From positions 1-64,000 of the forward strand of contig NZ_JAUWQB010000006.1 in the NCBI RefSeq assembly GCF_030611305.1: a stretch of DNA of 64,000 nucleotides, read 5' to 3'. The notes under the pieces are model-generated. The model made no database searches, had not been told where the DNA came from, and saw only the letters and a list, made by a program, of their open reading frames with translations. Origin of the DNA: Desulfobacula sp. Lineage in GTDB: Bacteria > Desulfobacterota > Desulfobacteria > Desulfobacterales > Desulfobacteraceae. The position numbers were made by a program, and so were the translations under genes. Shown here piece after piece: positions 1-6,412 of the stretch (positions are counted from its first letter, which is position 1; each line of letters starts with the position of its first letter).

Positions 1-323
1 TCTAATATGAGATTTTAAAAGGCTAAAAACAAAATCAGGTGAAATAGCAAACGATATGAGCAAAAAAAAATTGAAAAATTGGGTGAAATTTAATAGGGAT
101 ATTATATTTCTGCTATATTTTGAATGGTTTCAACACCCTTCTTTAGGCAAAAAGTAAATCGTTCAACTTTATTCCTCTAAAGTTGATTTTAGAAATATCT
201 TTACAGGCATTAGAAATGTTGCTACAAAATTCTAAATCCAGATTTTTCGCTTATCTGGTTGGATATCATTCAAATTTACAAGATACACAGAACCACACAT
301 TAATTAGTTAGGAGCAATATGAT
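1..323. other. AT-rich non-coding stretch upstream of the first cassette-like gene
   Basis: No convincing ORF is seen here. The DNA is clearly more AT-rich than the core genome. It contains one perfect small hairpin, TCAACTTT/AAAGTTGA at 163-186, followed by a short T run, which could be a weak terminator. A GTTAGGA string at 310-316, just before the gene at 324, resembles a cassette boundary (GTTRRRY) but misses the last consensus base. No integron integrase or attI could be recognised. Confidence 0.4.
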
Positions 324-908
324 ATGTCTCCGTTAGAGCAAGTTCAGCAAGCTTTCCTTCAACTTAGTTGGGCAATTAAGCTTTCCTCCTTCTTACAAAA
401 ACATCTGCCCACAAATAAGGTTGATTTTGATCATTTTCATTCTGTTGATGACCCAGATGACCCAGATGGTTGCATTTGTTTGCCGGACGACCAATTTAAC
501 AGCATTAATGACATTTATCTTGGTGCTGAGAACGCTATTCTAAGGTCTGTTGGTGATCTCTTTTTAGCTTTTGATACTGCACTAGGTGAAGCTGGCAAAA
601 AGAATGACCCTTCTGCACAAGATTCCTTCGGCCAGCTCAGAATTCTTATCTACATGAGCAGGTGTTCATTCGCCCATAACGTGCTCGCACCCTGTTGGGA
701 AGTTCGAGGCAAATACCGCCGCCAAATAGAAATAAAGCTTACGGATATTTCTCTGCAACTAGATTTAAGGGAGCTAGCCGATAAACCATTCGACATTAAG
801 CAAATAGGCGGCTATTTACAATTATTCAAGATCAAAGACTATATCATCCAGATACTTACTCCTAACCAGGCCATGAAGGCGGATGGGATCAACGCTGGCG
901 GTAATTAG
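324..908 (+). CDS. hypothetical protein, probable integron cassette gene
   Basis: This 194-residue protein is not recognised. It has no signal peptide or membrane segment. An acidic Asp/Pro-rich patch (DDPDDPDG) lies near residue 45, and the middle looks largely helical. The stop codon falls inside the left arm of a poorly conserved attC-like structure that ends in GTTATGC at 961-967. That position is typical of a gene cassette, one gene followed directly by its recombination site. Base composition is AT-rich like the rest of the island. Function is unknown. The cassette assignment is an inference from the attC-like end and from the better-formed cassette next to it. Confidence 0.6.
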   Translation: MSPLEQVQQAFLQLSWAIKLSSFLQKHLPTNKVDFDHFHSVDDPDDPDGCICLPDDQFNSINDIYLGAENAILRSVGDLFLAFDTALGEAGKKNDPSAQDSFGQLRILIYMSRCSFAHNVLAPCWEVRGKYRRQIEIKLTDISLQLDLRELADKPFDIKQIGGYLQLFKIKDYIIQILTPNQAMKADGINAGGN

Positions 909-967
909 GAATAGCACTTTTAGTAAATCAAGCTGTGGCGGCCCACCGCTTATGGCCGACGTTATGC
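887..967 (+). repeat. imperfect attC-like recombination site after the first cassette gene
   Basis: The right end GGCCGACGTTATGC has the form of an attC L'/R' end, with the crossover expected between G961 and T962. The left arm, CAACGCTGGC inside the 3' end of the preceding gene, pairs only partly with it. A small GCGG/CCGC hairpin sits inside. The right half is supported by its match to the next cassette's R'' box. The left half is weak. Confidence 0.4.
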
Positions 968-1709
968 ATCACAGGGTAGGAAATAACCATTGAAGGCATT
1001 TGCTGAGTATTTTGAAGAAGATGGATTGCTGTATAGGAGGAATACACTTCTTCAGTTTGGGGATAGTTGGGATCTTATAGGAAGTGTAGTGCTTGCTAAT
1101 CCTGGCAGTGCGGAGCCTATGACTGCTGCTTCTAATGATATTTTAGCTTTAGTGTCTGCATTTTATGAGAAGTATCGGGTGGGAGATAATTTTCAATCAA
1201 AAAACTGGCATGAGTTTTCACCGGACTCAACAATGAGGTTTGTAGAGAAGATATTTAACGGTTGGTATATCGGTCAAAATATAACGCTCAACGGGGTAAT
1301 ACAGCTATTCAATACATTCAATATAAAGAATCAAAACCTTAAAGAGGCTGTTGCACAAATTGGCGTTGAATCAGATCTTTTGTTTTCTTACAATGTTTAC
1401 AAATATTTCAATGACAAGCCCACATACTTTGGTTTTAGTGATGTGGTGTTAGGAAACGATGTGCTTCGTAATGTGGCAATGAATATATTTAGCAAGTCTT
1501 CTGATGTGGTAAGAAGTATTTATAACAGCGAATTCTCGAAGAATTCTTTTTATCACCCAAAGTATATTAATCATGCATATGGTCAAAGTCACTTTCAGAA
1601 GTACAAGAATGACGTTCTTGCGACTATAGTAAAAAATGCATAACAAACCAATCAACTTCGCTCCCTTTGGTCGCCGGACGCTCCTAACGTCGCGCCGGTG
1701 ATTGGAGCG
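962..1709 (+). mobile_element. integron gene cassette (single gene plus attC)
   Basis: The cassette is bounded by the G/TT crossover points at 961/962 and 1709/1710 and carries one hypothetical gene and its attC. No intI-type integrase is in the window. The tyrosine recombinase at 1813-2865 is a phage/ICE-type enzyme and is not its integrase. The array presumably continues to the left of the window, or this is a cassette remnant. Confidence 0.65.
990..1643 (+). CDS. hypothetical protein, integron cassette gene
   Basis: This 217-residue protein starts at a TTG about 28 bases inside the cassette boundary, with AGGGTAGGA as a plausible ribosome-binding site. The N-terminal region contains VVLANPGSAEP, which vaguely recalls the NPS motif of DUF1643-type proteins, but I would not assign the family on that. 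No signal peptide or membrane segment is seen. The TAA stop overlaps the R'' box of attC (GCATAAC), as is usual for cassette genes. The gene fills almost the whole cassette at 962-1709. It has no promoter of its own that I can see and would depend on an upstream integron promoter. Confidence 0.65.
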   Translation: MKAFAEYFEEDGLLYRRNTLLQFGDSWDLIGSVVLANPGSAEPMTAASNDILALVSAFYEKYRVGDNFQSKNWHEFSPDSTMRFVEKIFNGWYIGQNITLNGVIQLFNTFNIKNQNLKEAVAQIGVESDLLFSYNVYKYFNDKPTYFGFSDVVLGNDVLRNVAMNIFSKSSDVVRSIYNSEFSKNSFYHPKYINHAYGQSHFQKYKNDVLATIVKNA

Positions 1710-1715
1710 TTAAAT
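1638..1715 (+). repeat. integron attC site
   Basis: The site runs from R'' GCATAAC (1638-1644) to R' GTTAAAT (1709-1715), which fits GTTRRRY exactly. The inner L arms CCAATCAAC (1648-1656) and GTGATTGG (1698-1705) pair with one extra unpaired A, the asymmetry expected of attC. The left edge TAACAAACC and right edge GAGCGTTA resemble Vibrio-type attC repeats. R'' is the exact reverse complement of GTTATGC at 961-967, so excision would give a circle with a complete attC. Confidence 0.75.
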
Positions 1716-1786
1716 TTTATTTGCTGACAATCTTAACCAAATCCATTCTTTCATATTCAAGTCAATAATATAGAAAATTGAATTAG

Positions 1787-1799
1787 CACGGTTGACACC
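1787..1799. repeat. TTGACACC site, left end of the small integrative element
   Basis: TTGACACC at 1792-1799 lies just beyond the integrase stop inside a small inverted repeat (ACGGT-tgac-ACCGT, from 1787). The same 8-mer occurs twice in the same orientation at 5532-5551, near the tRNA-Ser end. Paired copies just outside the gene set are compatible with integrase arm-type or core sites. This is an inference from three short matches. Confidence 0.35.
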
Positions 1800-1812
1800 G
1801 TTAACAAGAAAA

Positions 1813-2865
1813 TTAGGGATCAGTTGGATAAATTTGCTTCATACTTTGCTCTAATTCATCAAGAATAGATGCCCCATCAGTTTTGATTTTAACCAATGAC
1901 CGAAGATAGATATCCGTTGTGGTTGCCCTTTTATGTCTCAGGAATTTTTGAATTTTTATCAAAGGCCAATTTTTATATGCGAGTTGTACCGCTATATGGT
2001 GCCGAATAGCATGAAGCCCAAAGGATTTTACATTAGCTTTTTTGCAAAGTCTGGGCAAAATATTATCAATGGTGTATTTAGAAAGCAGTTTGCCTTTCTG
2101 GCTTGGGAATAGCCAAGGGCAATCTTTTGTGCAGCCTTTTATTCTTTTTTGTAAAATATTCCTTAAAGATTTACTCATATCAATTGTGTCTGCTTCATAA
2201 GTGCCGCTTTTCCGTTTTCGTGTCCAAAGCGTTAAAGCATTATCCTTTAAATCAACATCATCAAAGGAAAGTTGTCGTAATTCGCCTGACCTTGCTGCCG
2301 TGTGGTATGTTGTCCGAATAATATCAGATTCAAATTCATTGGCTATATCAATGATGGCTTGAATGTCTTTTGCCGGGGGAACATATTTCTTGAATGGTTT
2401 TTCTTTATAATCATCAATCGGGGAAGTTGGATCATTGGCAATCATGTGTCTATTTCGAAGATAATTAAAAAGAGATTTAATTTCGCGTTTGTAACGATTT
2501 GCTTTTTTCCCACTGGATGAATCAAATATATAATCAAGATATTCTTCTATCATTATAGAATCAACAGCATTGATATCCGGATCTTGCTCCCAAAAACGGA
2601 TCATAGATTTGTAAATATTGACTTTGTATCGATATGTATTGAGTTTGAAGCCCCTTCTTTTGCAATGTTCAAGGTAGCGCAAACTCGCTTCTGAAGTTTT
2701 CAATTGGATCTGATCGGGTTCCGGGTTCAGTAGGTTTTCTCTCCTGGTATTCTCCCATGTCTTTGCTTCTCTTTTGGTTTTGAACCCTCTTTTCTTTTCT
2801 CTTGGGCATCCGGTGACTCTCGAATCTCCAATCCATGCTTTTGTTTTTGGGTCTTGATATGCCAT
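1813..2865 (-). CDS. tyrosine recombinase (phage/ICE-type integrase)
   Basis: A 350-residue site-specific recombinase. The N-terminus (residues 1-45, GFKTKREAKTWE) looks like an arm-type AP2-like DNA-binding domain. It is followed by a SAM-like core-binding domain and the catalytic domain. The catalytic residues are visible: Arg in ARSGELR, HxxR in LHAIRHH, His in LRHKRATT, and the Tyr in TTDIYLR. The start is the ATG at 2865, preceded by AAAGGGA. It is the last gene of the minus-strand set RHH-rep-HTH-int, and its first 197 bases overlap the HTH gene in another frame. It probably integrates and excises the small element next to the tRNA-Ser genes. IntI-specific features are not seen. Confidence 0.9.
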   Translation of the reverse strand: MAYQDPKTKAWIGDSRVTGCPREKKRGFKTKREAKTWENTRRENLLNPEPDQIQLKTSEASLRYLEHCKRRGFKLNTYRYKVNIYKSMIRFWEQDPDINAVDSIMIEEYLDYIFDSSSGKKANRYKREIKSLFNYLRNRHMIANDPTSPIDDYKEKPFKKYVPPAKDIQAIIDIANEFESDIIRTTYHTAARSGELRQLSFDDVDLKDNALTLWTRKRKSGTYEADTIDMSKSLRNILQKRIKGCTKDCPWLFPSQKGKLLSKYTIDNILPRLCKKANVKSFGLHAIRHHIAVQLAYKNWPLIKIQKFLRHKRATTTDIYLRSLVKIKTDGASILDELEQSMKQIYPTDP

Positions 2866-3052
2866 TTTGATAATCCCTTTCTTTTAGGTAATCCAAGACA
2901 TCATTAACGAAGAATCTAGCTGATTTTGCTGTACGACCAAGACCAATAAATATGTGAGGATATTCTCTCCAGGTTTTTTTAATGGTTGCAGTAGAACAAT
3001 AGAGAATTTTTGATAAACCTTCGATGTTAACGATGTCGTTGGATGAGTTCAT
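2669..3052 (-). CDS. small HTH protein, AlpA/excisionase-like
   Basis: A 127-residue protein. Residues 8-62 (INIEGLSK-like start, then STATIKKTW, then FFVNDVLDYLK) fit a MerR/AlpA-type winged helix as found in excisionases and small element regulators. The C-terminal half is very basic (KRKEKRVQNQKRSKD) and is read from the same DNA as the integrase N-terminus in another frame. It may be a by-product of a lost stop rather than a conserved domain. The start ATG at 3052 has GAGAAATTG upstream. Lying between rep and int, it could act as a directionality factor or as a repressor. Confidence 0.65.
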   Translation of the reverse strand: MNSSNDIVNIEGLSKILYCSTATIKKTWREYPHIFIGLGRTAKSARFFVNDVLDYLKERDYQNGISRPKNKSMDWRFESHRMPKRKEKRVQNQKRSKDMGEYQERKPTEPGTRSDPIENFRSEFALP

Positions 3053-3063
3053 TTCAATTTCTC

Positions 3064-4368
3064 CTATGCAGCATTATCCGGTAACAAACCAAGCTCTTTT
3101 CTTTTTTCAAGTGATTCTACATATTTGTTATTGATTCGTTGAAATTTTGCTTTTTTCTTTTCAACACGTTTTGAGAATTCAATATCAACTAAATTGTTAA
3201 TGTATAGGTGATTCCTAAATGATTCAAAGGTATTAAGCAGGTTGATATCTTCAGGTGCTATCTCGCATCCTGTTTCTAATTCTAAAGCTGCAAATGAGGA
3301 CATTAATCCTAAAATCTGTTGGGAAAGTCTTGTTTTATCGGCATTTGCAGCCTTTGCCCTTATTAATGGGTTCCCTACAGGGCAGTTATTAAAACCGTTT
3401 TGAATTTTCTCCCACCAGGGAAGTGTTTTCCTTTGATGCGACTGTTTTTCTGGATGACTTTGGAATTTTAACCATTTAACGGTACAGTATGCCCAAGCAT
3501 TATCGATAAAGCTAAAAAGATCATCAATTGAATCAATACCAATTTCTTTCAGGATTTCTCGCCTTAATTGAAATTCCGTTCTTATAACTTTGAATCCTTT
3601 TGGAACTTCTGATAAATTCCAAATATCGAAAAGCCAAGTTTTATTGGACTTTTGAATAATTTCTAATACTTTGTCGTAGAATCTGACCTTCATTTTGTTT
3701 TTTCCAATGTCAATGCCCGTAAGTTTTTTATGACTTCTATGGATACAAACATTATCAAGGCGCACATCATCGGTAGTTGCTCTCCTAACAGCATAGTCTA
3801 AGATTTTGGTAGACCATAGAGAATCAGAGAATAATGCATCAACACATAAGTCAAGGCGACTGATCCTTGCTTTTTGAATTTTAGCACCGACTTGATGTAA
3901 AAAATTAAGAATAAATTGAATTGCGTTATAGAGACCTTTTCTCCAAAGAGTTTCTGAGCGAATAGTAACTATTATATTTGGCATTGCTTGAGTTGTGGTT
4001 GAATTAGCGATTGCTAAGGAATATTCTTTATTCCAAATGATCCATTCACGGCCGTTTGCACCGGTGGCTTTAACATCGAAGATATATTCATTATTGATTT
4101 TATCCAGCTTGAAAGAAACTGGTACATCTTTTTTGTTCAATCGAGCTAAAGCCTTTGCTTCTGCTAAAATAGAAAAAAAAGTCGGCGCATTTTCCATTAT
4201 GGTATCAAGAGTAATGACTAATGTGTCAACATTGGAGGCTAATACTTTCACACTATAATCAACCTTCAGATTTATCTTTGCAGGGTGGCTGGTAGTAGTT
4301 CGCACCCTTTTAGAATTGCTACAAGATCGGGTGATTGGACTTTGATTCTTTTTGTTTAATTTTGTCAT
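3064..4368 (-). CDS. rolling-circle type replication initiation protein
   Basis: A 434-residue protein that I place in the Rep_trans / phage replication initiation factor group (RstA- or gene II-like). Two motifs support this: ISRLDLCVDAL near residue 170, which matches the RlDlavD strand, and KVRFYDKVLEI near residue 230, which matches the YdK active-site region. These proteins nick one strand at an origin to start rolling-circle replication. The start ATG at 4368 follows a good GGAGAC site. The leader upstream is heavily structured (4389-4499). The gene lies between the RHH regulator and HTH/int genes, so the element may replicate when excised. Family call from motifs only. Confidence 0.7.
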   Translation of the reverse strand: MTKLNKKNQSPITRSCSNSKRVRTTTSHPAKINLKVDYSVKVLASNVDTLVITLDTIMENAPTFFSILAEAKALARLNKKDVPVSFKLDKINNEYIFDVKATGANGREWIIWNKEYSLAIANSTTTQAMPNIIVTIRSETLWRKGLYNAIQFILNFLHQVGAKIQKARISRLDLCVDALFSDSLWSTKILDYAVRRATTDDVRLDNVCIHRSHKKLTGIDIGKNKMKVRFYDKVLEIIQKSNKTWLFDIWNLSEVPKGFKVIRTEFQLRREILKEIGIDSIDDLFSFIDNAWAYCTVKWLKFQSHPEKQSHQRKTLPWWEKIQNGFNNCPVGNPLIRAKAANADKTRLSQQILGLMSSFAALELETGCEIAPEDINLLNTFESFRNHLYINNLVDIEFSKRVEKKKAKFQRINNKYVESLEKRKELGLLPDNAA

Positions 4369-4388
4369 TGAAACGTCTCCTTATTTTG

Positions 4389-4510
4389 GAGAGTTCGTTG
4401 ACACTCAGGCAGTGGGCTGGTAAGATTAGCTGTTGAGTGTTCTTTGAACTCTCAGGGTTATAGGTCAAGCACTCAGACTTTCCCGAGACGGGGTGCTTGG
4501 CCTTTTTTTT
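4389..4510 (+). ncRNA. candidate antisense RNA to the rep leader, with plus-strand terminator
   Basis: A nested inverted repeat is seen: GAGAGTTC (4389-4396) with GAACTCTC (4446-4453), and inside it ACACTCA (4401-4407) with TGAGTGT (4434-4440). It is followed by a second hairpin, CAAGCAC/GTGCTTG (4466-4499) with inner CCCG-aga-CGGG. That hairpin is followed by TTTTTTTT on the plus strand only, so it is a rho-independent terminator for plus-strand transcription. No plus-strand gene lies upstream. The arrangement resembles countertranscribed RNAs that control rep genes of rolling-circle plasmids. No convincing promoter was found, so transcription is inferred. Confidence 0.45.
4466..4510 (+). 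terminator. rho-independent terminator on the plus strand, in the rep leader
   Basis: CAAGCAC pairs with GTGCTTG around an inner CCCG-aga-CGGG stem, and eight T residues follow at 4503-4510. There is no matching A-run on the other side, so it works in the plus direction only, opposite to every gene of the element. Confidence 0.7.
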
Positions 4511-5066
4511 ATTCAGAGCCATTCTCTGAATCTCCATTTAACTCAATAATTTTATCTTCCAATACTTTTTGGGTTTTTGAAAAAGTTTTTTTCCAGTTTT
4601 TACGTATGGCTTCATTTAAATCTCGTATAGAACGTATACCCTCAATAAATCCTGGAATACTTAAAGCTACCTTGAGAGTACGAATTTGAAATTCTAAAAC
4701 ATATTCAATAAAGCTCTTGCGAGTTAAGTCAATTCTGTTTGCAAGATGATCAATTTTAATTGCTAAATCAGTATTCAGCCTTATGGAAACACTGCCTTTT
4801 TTTGGATGTTCTCCATCAACAACTATTCGCTTCTCGGCTTCATTTATAACTGGTCGTACTGATTGTTTGAATTGCCTAAGAAGCAGGGTGAGCTTAACTA
4901 AACCGATATTTTTTTGTAAATTGAGTTCGTCATATCCAACTTCAATAAGGTTGTGAATAGCCTCACTTCTTGTTATGTGGCCTCTTTTCGCAAGATTATC
5001 TATTAAACGGATTATTTTAGGATCAAGCCAAATCGAAACCATTATTTTTTTAGTTGTGTTATCCAT
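4509..5066 (-). CDS. tandem ribbon-helix-helix DNA-binding protein
   Basis: A 185-residue protein with two ribbon-helix-helix units. The first is at residues 8-45 (MVSIWLDPKIIRLID, then TRSEAIHNLI). The second is at about 92-125 (VSIRLNTDLAIKIDHLA, then TRKSFIEYVLEF). Each repeats the strand, helix, turn, helix pattern of CopG/Arc-like regulators. The start at 5066 has GGAGGCGC upstream. Two adjacent 19-bp inverted repeats directly upstream (5080-5118) are a likely self-operator. It is the first gene of the element's minus-strand set and probably regulates itself and perhaps rep. A MobC-like relaxosome accessory role is an alternative, but no relaxase gene is present. Confidence 0.7.
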   Translation of the reverse strand: MDNTTKKIMVSIWLDPKIIRLIDNLAKRGHITRSEAIHNLIEVGYDELNLQKNIGLVKLTLLLRQFKQSVRPVINEAEKRIVVDGEHPKKGSVSIRLNTDLAIKIDHLANRIDLTRKSFIEYVLEFQIRTLKVALSIPGFIEGIRSIRDLNEAIRKNWKKTFSKTQKVLEDKIIELNGDSENGSE

Positions 5067-5079
5067 AGCGCCTCCTTTT

Positions 5080-5118
5080 GTAAATTTTTAATATTTACTG
5101 TAAATTCTCAAAGTTTAC
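5080..5118. promoter_or_regulatory. tandem operator, two 19-bp inverted repeats
   Basis: GTAAA-N9-TTTAC occurs at 5080-5098 and again at 5100-5118, a 20-bp repeat period equal to about two helical turns. It sits 14 bases before the start of the RHH gene. A TTGACA on the minus strand (5125-5130) could be the -35 element. A tandem operator in front of a tandem RHH gene strongly suggests autoregulation. Confidence 0.6.
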
Positions 5119-5609
5119 GCTACTTGTCAACACTTATTTTAAAAAATTATATTATTTGTGTTTTTCCCCTGAAAACCCGCTTAGCTTGAAATGAGATGAT
5201 CCAGGCATCAAGAAAAAAAATGGTTTCTAAATTTTTTTAAAGGGTAAAAAAATTCAGACACTCCGTTTTATTTTCTTGACCCCTGGCTCCCTTCATTTTT
5301 AGAGAAGGCGGGTTCAGGGGAAAATTTATAATTATAATCTTTTTTATTAATAGATCCCTCCGGGGGCCAGGTTTTGAAAACCTGGACAAACATAATATTG
5401 TTCACGTCCTCATGACTTCGGGCATAGCCTCGAATTCATCATGATGACGTGAACAATTTGGCTGTAGTAACAAAATTATGAACTATTTTTTATTCAAAAA
5501 GTTGAGGAGATTTTAGAGGGTCGAAATTTTTTTGACACCATTTTTGACACCACTGAAACAAAAAAAGGAATTGAAAGCGGTTGCTTAAAATTCCTAAGAT
5601 GTTTGTTGG
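5119..5609. other. non-coding end of the element: hairpin cluster and TTGACACC repeats
   Basis: About 490 bases have no supportable ORF. From left to right there is a CCCCTG/CAGGGG hairpin (5280-5320), a 19-bp perfect palindrome CCAGGTTTT-G-AAAACCTGG (5367-5385), a 59-base hairpin with TTGTTCACGTC/GACGTGAACAA arms (5398-5456), and two close copies of TTGACACC (5532-5539 and 5544-5551). I read this as the replication origin and/or attachment region of the rolling-circle element. A copy of the tRNA 3' end at the other side, which would define att, was not found. Confidence 0.45.
5398..5456. repeat. 59-base imperfect hairpin, possible rolling-circle origin or ssDNA site
   Basis: The outer arms TTGTTCACGTC (5398-5408) and GACGTGAACAA (5446-5456) pair perfectly. 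After a 2/2 mismatch, CATGA pairs with TCATG. TTCG then pairs with CGAA, and GGC-ata-GCC forms the tip. Such a long cruciform-capable structure in the control region of a Rep-encoding element is typical of double- or single-strand origins. Confidence 0.45.
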
Positions 5610-5701
5610 TGGCGGAGAAATAGAGATTCGAACTCTAGAAGGGTAACAACACCCTTACTCGCTTAGCAGGCGAGCGCCTTCAGCCACTCGGCCATTTCTC
5701 C
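5610..5701 (-). tRNA. tRNA-Ser (GCU)
   Basis: The minus strand folds into a long-variable-arm tRNA with acceptor GGAGAAA/TTTCTCC, anticodon loop CTGCTAA (anticodon GCT), T-loop GTTCGAATC and an encoded CCA at 5610-5612. Its 3' end faces the integrated element, so it is the likely integration landmark. Confidence 0.95.
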
Positions 5702-5714
5702 GCATGTTGTATTG

Positions 5715-5802
5715 TGGCGGAGGAGGTAGGATTCGAACCCACGAAGCTTTGACACTTAACGGTTTTCAAGACCGCCGCCTTCAGCCGCTCGGCCACTCCT
5801 CC
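5715..5802 (-). tRNA. tRNA-Ser (UGA)
   Basis: The minus strand gives acceptor GGAGGAG/CTCCTCC, anticodon loop CTTGAAA (anticodon TGA), a long variable arm typical of tRNA-Ser, T-loop GTTCGAATC and encoded CCA. It lies 13 bases upstream of tRNA-Ser(GCU), so the two are probably cotranscribed. The UGA here is the anticodon (reads UCA) and has no bearing on the in-frame UGA codons. Confidence 0.95.
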
Positions 5803-5889
5803 GAAATTGACCCAAATCTTATATCATTTTGTTAAAAACAGGTCAATACTTAAGTGACAAAATTAAAATTTGGTAAAATCATCTTATCA

Positions 5890-5917
5890 TTGACAGGGAG
5901 GATAGTTGCGCTATAGT
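5890..5917 (+). promoter_or_regulatory. sigma70-type promoter for the argS operon
   Basis: TTGACA (5890-5895), a 16-base spacer and TATAGT (5912-5917) lie about 40 bases before the first gene of the plus-strand operon and downstream of the divergent tRNA genes. Confidence 0.6.
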
Positions 5918-5957
5918 TAAGAGATTTTAAGTTAACCAAATTAACAGGAGATAATAG

Positions 5958-6410
5958 ATGAGGCAGAAAATAAGATTTGAGAAAAACATTAAAGGCGAAA
6001 AACTCACAATTCTGGAATTCAGTGAAGTGGATCCCGGTGTCGTCATACTGCTCCATGAAGAAGAGTATAATCTTGAAGAGATGACAAAGGCTTCTGAAGA
6101 AGGCGCCCAGGCTTTTTCCAGATTGATGAGAAGGCGAACCTTTTTCCCCGCTTCATATCTTTGTGAGAAGCTGTTTGAGAATACCATGGAATTTTTTAGA
6201 AACAAGGCAGAAGAAAAGATCACCATTGAATATGATGATGTAGAAGCTTTTCCCAAAGAGGAAGAATTCCAGCTGGAAGATGAAGATGTAGAGCTTGATA
6301 AAATACTGGAGGAAGATGGGACCACCGACGAAGATGAGATTAAGGAAATAGATTCCAAAGATGATACCCCGAAATTTACCCCTGAAGATACTTCTGAACA
6401 TGAAAATTAG
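5958..6410 (+). CDS. conserved hypothetical protein with acidic C-terminus
   Basis: A 150-residue protein with no recognised family. The first 85 residues form a compact basic/hydrophobic region ([35 protein letters not shown]). The last 60 are strongly acidic (runs of E and D), probably disordered. No signal peptide or membrane segment is seen. The ATG at 5958 follows AACAGGAGATAATAG, a good ribosome-binding site. It begins the operon with argS only 2 bases downstream, so translation may be coupled. A cytoplasmic role linked to translation or cell-envelope genes is only a guess. Confidence 0.75.
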   Translation: MRQKIRFEKNIKGEKLTILEFSEVDPGVVILLHEEEYNLEEMTKASEEGAQAFSRLMRRRTFFPASYLCEKLFENTMEFFRNKAEEKITIEYDDVEAFPKEEEFQLEDEDVELDKILEEDGTTDEDEIKEIDSKDDTPKFTPEDTSEHEN

Positions 6411-6412
6411 AG

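Noticed and set aside
2810-2835. TCGAATCTC in the integrase gene as a copy of the tRNA-Ser 3' end (att)
   Set aside because: Only nine bases match, inside coding sequence for the integrase N-terminus. A real att copy should extend to the end of the tRNA.
1813-2865. The tyrosine recombinase as the integron integrase (IntI) of the adjacent cassette
   Set aside because: It has an arm-binding N-terminus and an element gene set of its own, and the IntI-specific insertion is not seen. It also lies at the wrong end of the cassette.
4319-4537. 72-residue minus-strand ORF between the RHH gene and rep
   Set aside because: It overlaps both flanking genes and runs through the nested inverted repeats. 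The sequence looks like a translation of hairpin DNA with no family pattern.
5927-6358. 143-residue Ser-rich ORF antisense to the acidic protein gene
   Set aside because: Poly-Ser is the complement of Glu/Asp-rich codons of the real plus-strand gene.
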